A stretch of 64,000 nucleotides of DNA from Chlorops oryzae (taxonomy: Eukaryota > Arthropoda > Insecta > Diptera > Chloropidae). Position 1 is the stretch's first letter. The number at the start of each line of letters is the position of its first letter. Of the stretch, positions 57,214 to 64,000 are shown piece by piece. Below the pieces are notes generated by a model, which saw only the letters and a list, made by a program, of their open reading frames with translations, made no database searches and was not told the DNA's origin. The stretch lies in contig CM035808.1 in assembly GCA_020466095.1 (NCBI GenBank), forward strand, positions 79,051,863 through 79,115,862. The letters run 5' to 3'. The position numbers and the translations under genes are program-made.

Positions 57214-57740
57214 CATTCGATCAGAGGCAATCTTAAGCTTGGCCGCAATCAGAACATAAGTTCTTCAAAACAGAAAATCGTGGATTTCCAGCTCAGGGGC
57301 AATCTTCAGCTTGTCTGGAAATCATGTCAGAACAACTCATTCGATCAGAGGCAATCTTAAGCTTGACCGCAGTCAGAACATAAGTTCTTCAAAACAGAAA
57401 ATCGTGAATTTCCAGCTCAGAGGCAATCTTCAGCTTGTCTGGAATTCATGTCAGAACAACTCATTCGATCAGAGGCAATCTTAAGCTTGACCGCAGTCAG
57501 AACATAAGTTCTTCAAAACAGAAAATCGTGAATTTCCAGCTCAGAGGCAATCTTCAGCTTGTCTGGAATTCATGTCAGAACAACTCATTCGATCAGAGGC
57601 AATCTTAAGCTTGACCGCAGTCAGAACATAAGTTCTTCAAAACAGAAAATCGTGAATTTCCAGCTCAGAGGCAATCTTCAGCTTGTCTGGAATTCATGTC
57701 AGAACAACTCATTCGATCAGAGGCAATATTAAGCTTGAAC
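57214..57740 (-). repeat. 120-bp tandem repeat inside the gypsy
   Basis: A unit containing TTCGATCAGAGGCAATCTTA and CAGAAAATCGTGAATTTCCA recurs every 120 bases at about 57226, 57346, 57466, 57586 and 57706; the middle copies are almost identical. It lies between integrase and the 3' LTR. Decayed copies continue to 57930. Confidence 0.93.
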
Positions 57741-57965
57741 GCAAAAATTTGTACACAACAGAAGCATGTGAATTTCCAGCTCAGAGGCGACCTTCCGCTT
57801 GTCTGAAATTCATGCTCCAACAATACCACGAAATAGAGGCAATTTTAAGCTTGTCAACAAAACATTTTAAAAACTATTACCCCGATTCCCAGCTCAGAGG
57901 CGATCTTACGCTTGTCTGAGAAATCAAAGAGTCCACAAAAGCAATGAATTTACTTTAAATTTTTG

Positions 57966-58900
57966 TTATATTTGTGCGTTATCATTTTCGACAATCAGAA
58001 CTGGACGAATAACTTCTCTTCCTGCAACTATGATTTTGCCCGAATTTTCATTTTTCAGTTTCGAGCGGTCATTCGCCAGCACCCCAACAACTTCATAAGG
58101 TCCTTGGTAATAATTCTGAAGTTTTGACTTCCGTATTTGGCTACTGGAATATACGACATCTAGAATTTTCATCCGACCGTTCTTCTGCTAACTCCCGAAT
58201 TGCTTGTATGTCATCATACTGAGGTTCCAATTTAAGTTCAGATAGCAATACCCCAAGCTCCGGAGTTCTACCCGTAACACCAGTTAGTACATAGCTAGTC
58301 CACTCAATACTCGTGTTAGTTCGAAGTAAATTAGCAACAGTGTCGACGTACCGCTCTACCTGTCCGTTGGCTCGACTAGCTCCAGGAGTGATAAAATGGA
58401 GCTCTGTTCCAAGCGAAGCACAAAGCTTCTTGAAGTCTTCACTGGTAAAGTTAGTACCTTTATCACTCACTAACTTACCTGGAGCACCAAACAACATTAC
58501 ATTGTTGTGAAAAAGCTGCACTGTTTCGGAGGCTTTTAAGGTTTTGGACGGCAAGAGAACGACAAACTTGGTAAATGAATCAACGAGAATAAAAATATAG
58601 CTAAAATTCTTATCGTCAAAAGGTCCCATGAAATCGGCATGAACTGTGTCAAAGGGGATAGGTCTTTTTTTTTTATTGGGTGTAACTCACTGTTTTTTTT
58701 TTTTTTTTACCGGAAGGTCGTTTAGCCACCAAACAGACCAAGCAAGACTCAACGAACTTACGCACATTCCTAGTCATTGACGGCATCCAAAAATACTCTC
58801 TCATCTTAGCCAGTGTTTTCTTCCTCCCTCCGTGACCGTTTAAAAGGAACTTCACTAGGAATCTTAACGCTTTCTCGCACATAATATGATTTTTGTTGCC
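57966..58900 (-). pseudogene. gypsy integrase fused after gag
   Basis: The zinc-finger end (VKFLLNGHGGRKKTLAKMRE, VESCLVCLVAKRPSG) is joined to gag sequence. The core follows at 58629 with FILVDSFTKFVVLLPSKTL, KLVSDKGTNFTSEDFKKLCA (Asp) and GASRANGQVERYVDTVANLL (Glu). After a small deletion (between WTSYVL and GRTPELGVLL) and a frameshift the C-terminal YYQGPYEVVGVL is read at 58172-57966. Long A/C runs (58662-58700) interrupt the finger-core link. Confidence 0.9.
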
Positions 58901-59573
58901 CACGTTCCCGTTCAACCACACTTTGAGAAACATTCCTCTCTTCCGGCCGCTCGCGTATAGAGGACAAGTGATCAACCAAATTTTGAACGCAAGTTGGCAT
59001 CGCGAACGTGAGCGAATTGCGCAAACCCATTTTGGAAACACAACCGATAATAATCTTTACCACAATGTCCTCGGGTATTTCGAATGGAAGTCTATTAATC
59101 TGGGACACCTTTTCCATGGCAAAATCAGTATAGGTACTAAAATCTTTGCTTTCAGAATTAGCCACCTTCCTCAGCACCACAACTACATCCACGCCATTGT
59201 AGAACGTGTGCATCAACGACTCTTTTAGACTCGACCAAGTATAATGTTGGTAGCCGTATTTATCGTACCATTTCTTTGATCTGCCCATCTAAGCTGCTTG
59301 GACGCGAGGGACGACATCAAAATCTTCAAGGCCGTCGCGTAGTACCCTGAGATCTACATCCGCACACCATTTTTTTATGTCGATGCGCGAATGGTCTGGA
59401 TCGAAACAAGGAAACCCAACACTCCGTTGCACCGGTCGAACTTCTTGAGAACCCTTTAATAATTCCCTTAAGACGTCGACACTCATCGTCAATTCGTTAA
59501 TACTCGAAACATTGGGAGCATCTTCCTGTCTCTCATCTCCATTACGACGTTTTTCGGCATCCTGTTCGTCCAT
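58806..59573 (-). pseudogene. gypsy gag
   Basis: A first frame (59573-59289) reads MDEQDAEKRRNGDERQEDAP and CFDPDHSRIDIKKWCADVDL. It stops after VPRVQAA, and the next frame (59288 onward) continues with KWYDKYGYQHYTWSSLKESL and RLPFEIPEDIVVKIIIGCVS. No zinc knuckle is seen because the deletion joint with integrase follows at about 58850. This is a capsid-type protein with one frame break. Confidence 0.82.
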
Positions 59574-59588
59574 TTTGTAGAGGTTCGG

Positions 59589-59608
59589 TGTTCAAATCCC
59601 ACTTCTGA
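59589..59608 (-). other. Primer-binding site, tRNA-Leu type
   Basis: On the minus strand TCAGAAGTGGGATTTGAAC directly follows the 5' LTR. Its complement GTTCAAATCCCACTTCTGA is the 3' end of a fly-type tRNA-Leu, indicating the primer. Confidence 0.85.
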
Positions 59609-59935
59609 TGCTAGAAAAATCGAAGGAAAGAGAGTTCACGATCCTTCCTTGGATTTTTTGAAATAAAAGGAGTTGACAATCCTTTTTCTTTTCTTTTTTT
59701 TTTTTAAAAACTAGTCCTTCTTTGCATCGGACAATTCTGTGGGCTATCGTGCTCAGCTCTCACAGATCTGTCTGTTGAAAAGTTCTCTTCAACAAGAAAA
59801 CTTTTATTCCTTCAATTTCACAGAACTCTATGCCAAGCTTGTTCATTTCAAGAACAGTGAACAGCCTAAACATAACTCAAAGCCAAGGTTGTCAATTTCA
59901 CACAGAGTGAATACTTTTTCTAATTTTGCTCTAAC
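59609..59935 (-). repeat. 5' LTR (sense) of the 56.6-59.9 kb gypsy
   Basis: 327 bases, TGTTAGAGC to TCTAGCA in sense, followed by the primer site. Confidence 0.95.
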
Positions 59936-59999
59936 ATATATATTAATAGATTATACATATATATATATATATTTCTAATTTGTGTTTGCAATATTCTTT

Positions 60000-60195
60000 C
60001 CCTGCAGGAAATCTGTCATCATATTGTCCAATGTCGGTACTTTGTCAATAGCTTACCGCCACTACTAGTGCAATGACACGCCAATGCTAACTGTCAATCG
60101 TGCTTTGCATTACAGCGGGGATAGTTCGTCACTAGTGCTGGTGACATTATCAATAGAAAATTAGTATATATTCACTATTGACATTTCCTGCAGGG
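60000..60195. mobile_element. MITE, TIR CCCTGCAGGAAAT
   Basis: CCCTGCAGGAAATCTGTCA at 60000 pairs with TGACATTTCCTGCAGGG ending at 60195. 196 bases, non-coding, inside the CACAGTGATTTG element. Confidence 0.82.
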
Positions 60196-60365
60196 TTGTT
60201 ATTATATTCTTTCGTTTTACTAGACGCTGTTTAAAAGCTAAGACATTTCGATAAAAAAGGTTCTCGCTATGGGCAAGAAATGCACAGTGAAAAGAGAAAA
60301 CACAACTGCTCTATCTTCCGCTTGCGTCCCCCCATCTTCTTTCTTCAGATTTAAAACTAGTGAGC

Positions 60366-60470
60366 ATGAGGAAAAATAAATACAATAAACAATATTGTGT
60401 GGAGGATCCGTATGTTCAAAATTACATTTTGAACGAAGAAGATTGTGAGAAAAATTATGAAGATAATTAA
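60366..60470 (+). CDS. Possible terminal exon or short ORF
   Basis: A 34-codon frame MRKNKYNKQYCVEDPYVQNY ends EDN-TAA. It is preceded by a pyrimidine tract and TTCTTCAG (about 60340-60349), which looks like a splice acceptor. It could be the leftover of the transposase gene of the surrounding TIR element. The evidence is weak. Confidence 0.25.
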   Translation: MRKNKYNKQYCVEDPYVQNYILNEEDCEKNYEDN

Positions 60471-61539
60471 AATAAAAACTTACTCTTTTTTCGTTCTAAA
60501 AGAACTATTTCAAATCTATAAAAACACATAGCTGTCTTCATGCAATCGATGTTCCATAGGACTTGGTGAGCGCAAAAGTGGACTCATTTAAAAAATTGTA
60601 TCTTAAAACCGAAACCATTTCTTTAAGTGAAAAGATCAGTTTTAAAAAGAAGAAATGTGGCGTAAAAAATATGAATTAATAAATGGCAATATTTGTTGAT
60701 TATTTTGTATTTACAATGCTTTGAAAAGGCGCAAAATTTGGAACAAAAACCCGATTTTTGAGAAAAATATAAGGTGTACATTTAATTAAATTAAATTTTT
60801 GGAATCAGCAACCTTAAAATAACATACATGCTAAATTTCACAAAAATCGGAGTACTCCTTCTATTTATTACCAACTTTTGTATGGGCTCAAATCACTGTG
60901 CGGCGGTTGAGAACTCACACGTAGCTATGCTTTTAATTTCAAAAACGACCGAGCTACGGCGGTTGAGAACTCACACGCAGCTATGCTAAAAAATTCAAAA
61001 ACGCAGAACGACCCAGCTACGGTGGTTAAGAACTCACACGCAGCTATGCTACATCAAAACGAGGTTCCGAGCACTTGTGTGGACGACGCGACCCAGCGGT
61101 CTTTTATAGGATTCTGAAATGCTCGAACGACCGAGCTATGGCGGCTAAGAACTCACTCATAGCTATGCTAAGTACACTGCAAATCGACCGAACTACGGCG
61201 ATTGAGAACTCACACGCAGCTATGCTTAATCAAAACGACTTCACTGTTCACTTTTATTTTTCCGATCACCGATGTGCACGCGGCGCGAGCCAGCTAACGA
61301 CTGACTGAATTTGGACGGAGCGCCACTTTTTAAACAATTTTTCTGACTTGAATTTGGCTAGTTTCCGCTAGATGATAGCCATTTCTGGCGGACGTTGACT
61401 AGTGGTTGTTTGCAGAGTAGGCCATGCCGATTCTCCTTTACAACAATTTGCCTTGGTTATTAGCTATGGATTTTTCCATTCAATGGTTGCTTATCGTCTA
61501 CCTGCTGTGTGTATGCCTTAGCTAGCTAGACCTTACAAT

Positions 61540-62390
61540 AGTCAAAGCAAAATAAGAGGATGCTTATATTGCTTCTATGCGCATAAAAATATGACAACAA
61601 AATTCGATTCTTAATGTAAAGGCTTGTAATAATAAAAATAAAAATAAAATGGAGGCACCGTATTTGCTGGTGTGGCCACCGTTAGTTTTGCACGCGCCTA
61701 AAGGCATCCTTGAAAGTCTCCTCCTGGAAATCCGAGAAGTCGAGGGAGATGACATTGAGCTCTGGTCGTGCCCTTAGTTTGGTTTCCGGCGGTGGTACCT
61801 GTGGCTTTTTAGGTGGTGCGCCCGGCTTAGTATGGCTGTACTTCCGTCGGCATATCGCCTCCAGGTTCTCGTCGTGCGCTTCCGGGGGCTTGTATGAAGT
61901 TTTTCCGATTCGTCCCTAGAGTCATCGATAAAAAGGTATTTCACCGCTTATTTGTAAGACAGGTCCACCAATTCGTTAGGAAGTGAGGGCTTCTTTCGGC
62001 TTGTCTTCGCTCGGCGTAGTTTCGCTGGTGGGGTATAGTAATTGCTGTCTCCGTGCGGCCTGTAGTGACTTATATCGCTGCCGAACGCGCTGGTTACTTT
62101 TTGTGACCTTGTCCATCTTCGTTTATTTCACAGACTGATGCTGATTTTTTAAGTTCGCTGGCTTGTATAGTCTGCGTCTGCTGCAGCTGTAGGAATCATA
62201 ATTAATGATTGAGCTTCATATTATTTTCCTTGTGTTTTATTTAAATTTGCTATTGTTTTGGTGAATTTATTGTTCTTTGTTGGACGTTCTGAATGACTGA
62301 TTTCAATTATTTTACTTGCGCTGTATGAGTTTTCCAGTCTTTTTCCAATACGACGAGAACGGAGGACGTGAACTTTTTAACCCGTTATGC
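61540..62390 (-). other. 3' part of minus-strand gypsy interior, possible third ORF
   Basis: On the minus strand 61912-61676 an open frame of about 78 codons without ATG reads GRIGKTSYKPPEAHDENLEA, then CRRKYSHTKPGAPPKKPQVP and FSDFQEETFKDAFRRVQN. It might be a leftover third ORF, but no known motif is present. The remainder is not coding. Confidence 0.3.
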
Positions 62391-63690
62391 TCCTTCGATT
62401 TTTGGGGCTAAATTTGCAGGGAGACTTTCCTCAGCTCTCGGGAGGGGTGTTGTCTTTAGTAGGCCTTATTCGCCTATACTTGGTTTCCAGTCTCGATGTC
62501 GAAGGTTGTATTGACGTGCTTGTTCCTGGCTAGCTTTGACCTGATACTGTAGTACGAGCTTTAATATTTCTTGCAGCTGCTGGGCTTTGACATGGGGGGG
62601 GGGGGGGGGTTGTTGTTCGATGTTTGGCTCGGCGTATTCGTCGTAGATTTGCCTTTTTTGCCGTGGATCTTTTCCTTGGATGAGAAAGGCAGGAATGTAT
62701 CCCGTGCTCTCCGAAATACTAGTCTTGATTGCTGAAGATAGCTCAGGCAGGAATTCGTCCTATTTCTTATGTTGGTTTTCTGCGAATTGTGCCAACATTG
62801 TTTTGATTGTTCGGTTTACTCTTTCAGTAGTGTTTTCTTGTGGGGTATAGGGTGCAGGGCACTGGTGCTGCATGCCTAGTTGGATGAGAAAGCTGGTGAA
62901 CTTCCCGCTAGTAAACTGGGTTCCATTATCTGTCAGCAGGATCGTTGGGACGCTAAAACGTGCAATAATTCGTTATATTAGCGCCTTTTGAGCCGTGTCA
63001 GTGGTGGCTTTACGAAGGGGTACTAATTCAGTCCATTTAGAAAATTTTTCGGGAAACACCAGCAGATAACTATTTTGATGGGATGAGCGTGGTAGTGGCC
63101 CAATGAAATCGGCGCATAGTATAGCCCATGGTTCTTCGGCTATTTGTGTTTTCATGAATCTTGCGGCCTTTTGTTGTTGGTGTTTGTATATTAAGCAGCC
63201 CAGACATTTGTTCACGTGTTTTCGGACATTTCGGTGTTACACAGGCCAGTAGTACTTCCTGGTGATGCGTGCGATAGTCTTTTTGACTCCAGGTGTCCTG
63301 CTGTTGGGTAGTCGTGATTCATAGATAATACGCGGTCTCGGTGTTATTTGGACACACACTTTTTCGAACAACGTTTATCGTCATCCCCGCCAATTGTCGG
63401 TAGATAGCGGAAGAGTTGTCCGTTCGTGATTTTATAATCTGAATATTTTGCTGGTTGTTGAGTAACCAATTTTATTTGGTTTTGTATTCAAGCGGTCGTC
63501 TCGATTGCTTTAACGGTGGCAAACACTGGAAGTGGTTGCCTGGAGAAGGCATCAGCGATGACGTTTAATTTACCCCGGCGGTATCGAAGGTCGAAAGTGT
63601 ATTGTTGTAGTTCCGATGCCCAACGCGCAACTCGTCCTGTTGGACTCTCAAAAGTATTTAACCATTTCAGTGCCAACCAGGTCGGATCCG
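62390..63690 (-). pseudogene. gypsy pol: RNase H end and integrase
   Basis: The minus strand reads the RNase H tail (RVARWASELQQYTFDLRYRR, KLNVIADAFSRQPLP) and the integrase finger (CLGCLIYKHQQQKAARF). The core follows (ILCADFIGPLPRSSHQNSYL; LLTDNGTQFTSG; APYTPQENTTERVNRT), keeping Asp, Asp and Glu. The C-terminal part (RQIYDEYAEPN, HVKAQQLQEILKLV, RDWKPSIGE) follows. Stops occur near 63240, 62758 and 62450. The pol lies upstream, in sense, of the long LTR ending at 61537. Confidence 0.88.
62594..62609. repeat. Poly-G run
   Basis: Sixteen consecutive G bases within the pol relic; on the coding strand this is a Pro-codon run. It is prone to length errors. Confidence 0.95.
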
Positions 63691-63983
63691 CTTTCCACAC
63701 TTCTCGGCAATTTATGAAAAATAAATTTGTTCAATTGCCAAAATAATACATTTTTCACTATAAGTGAACATGCCAATGGTGCATATATATGCACAATTTA
63801 GCCGACCTACCTCACATCGCTGAGGTGGTCAGAGTGGCTAAGGTGATGGTTAAAGATACCTGTTGATGAACCTGTCAGCTGGGTTTGAAACTGGTCGTAT
63901 CGGCTTTCCACACTTCTCGGAAATTTATGAAAAATAAATTTTTTCAATTGCCAAAATAATACATTTTTCACTATAAGTGAAAA
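63686..63983. repeat. 83-bp direct repeat bracketing a tRNA-like segment
   Basis: GCTTTCCACACTTCTCGG... to ...TTTTTCACTATAAGTGA occurs at 63686-63768 and again at 63901-63983 with two changes. Between them a segment has CTGAGGTGGTCAGAGTGGCT (box A-like) and GGGTTTGAAACTGG (box B-like). This resembles a tRNA-headed SINE whose body is present twice. It lies where the gypsy RNase H is cut off. Confidence 0.55.
63823..63896 (+). tRNA. tRNA-like segment, probably SINE head
   Basis: Spacing of the two promoter-like blocks and a long variable-arm-like part suggest derivation from a Ser or Leu tRNA. Stems are poorly conserved, so it is unlikely to be a functional tRNA. Confidence 0.35.
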
Positions 63984-64000
63984 ATGAGGGACCATAAAGC

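Larger units (their letters stand above)
56582..59935 (-). mobile_element. gypsy gag-integrase deletion derivative
   Basis: Near-identical LTRs (59609-59935, 5' in sense; 56582-56910, 3' in sense) begin TGTTAGAGC and end TTTCTAGCA on the minus strand. TATA flanks both sides (56578-56581, 59936-59939). Protease, RT and RNase H are deleted, so gag runs straight into integrase. The similarity of the LTRs points to a recent insertion. Confidence 0.95.
55957..60900. mobile_element. TIR element CACAGTGATTTG, with 5-bp CGGCG duplication
   Basis: CACAGTGATTTGTCTCATAC at 55957 pairs with GTATGGGCTCAAATCACTGTG ending at 60900. CGGCG flanks both sides (55952-55956, 60901-60905), and removal rejoins GAGCTACGGCGGTTGAG, the repeated LTR motif. 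About 1.6 kb of it remains outside nested insertions, with no recognisable transposase. Confidence 0.82.
55470..61537 (-). repeat. Long LTR of a minus-strand gypsy, split in two
   Basis: Sense runs from TGTAAGGTCTAGCTAGC at 61537 down to 60901, then continues at 55956 to about 55470 beyond an insertion. Both parts carry copies of a motif CGACCGAGCTACGGCGG-TTGAGAACTCACACGCAGC-TATGCTA (at least seven in all). The total is about 1.1 kb. Its pol lies upstream at 62.4-63.7 kb. Confidence 0.6.

Noticed and set aside
59585..59608. tRNA-Leu 3' end
   Set aside because: It directly abuts an LTR and is read as its primer-binding site; no tRNA body is present.

Overview
This is a eukaryotic, almost certainly dipteran (brachyceran fly) nuclear window. 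Two short exons on the minus strand at 8.8-9.25 kb, separated by a 59-bp intron, encode the start of the MH1 domain of the co-Smad Medea/Smad4. They are the only host gene I can name. The remaining Medea exons are not visible in bases 1-8798, so that stretch, heavily loaded with transposons, is probably its intron and the gene continues beyond the left edge. The species is not determined. The dense transposon load and the Himar-like mariners suggest a large-genome fly such as a muscid or tephritid, but that is inference.

Layout from the left: an edge-truncated Himar1-like mariner (1-558); a 1.1-kb foldback element; a decayed Ty3/gypsy errantivirus relic (about 2.65-7.7 kb) whose pol and env remains are separated by a decayed protein tyrosine phosphatase domain, an unassigned minus-strand coding-like patch and a 5'-truncated I-like LINE with a perfect 13-bp target duplication; the Medea exons; a piggyBac-like TTAA element holding a nearly full RT ORF of a jockey-type LINE; several MITEs; a complete but dead mariner (16.0-17.3 kb); and a decayed unclassified transposon protein gene split by a MITE and by a 7.7-kb gypsy LTR element (18.69-26.35 kb, 4-bp TSD). 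A PIF/Harbinger transposase gene (27.29-30.45 kb) is broken by two MITEs of one family. A third mariner (30.8-32.7 kb) has its core replaced by a rearranged repeat.

From 33 to 39 kb a Helentron/DINE-like repeat contains a gypsy element with gag and pol and abnormal duplicated ends. From 39.2 to 46.9 kb lie MITEs, LINE fragments and an internally deleted mdg1/412-like LTR element. The stretch 46.9-49.8 kb is poor in recognisable elements. Two inverted Helentron-like arrays of about 101-bp repeats (49.9-51.6 and 52.95-53.75 kb) flank a gypsy integrase fragment. From 54.8 to 64 kb an insertion stack is readable layer by layer: the remains of a minus-strand gypsy with a long LTR, split by a TIR element, which is itself split by a gag-integrase deletion derivative of another gypsy.

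No element seen here has an undamaged protein set. All transposases and polyproteins carry stops, frameshifts or deletions. No CRISPR array, prokaryotic operon or complete novel system was found. The most unusual items are the phosphatase relic between gypsy pol and env, the gypsy with permuted ends and a target duplication of about 205 bp, the mariner with a reshuffled core, and the PIF transposase interrupted twice by one MITE family.
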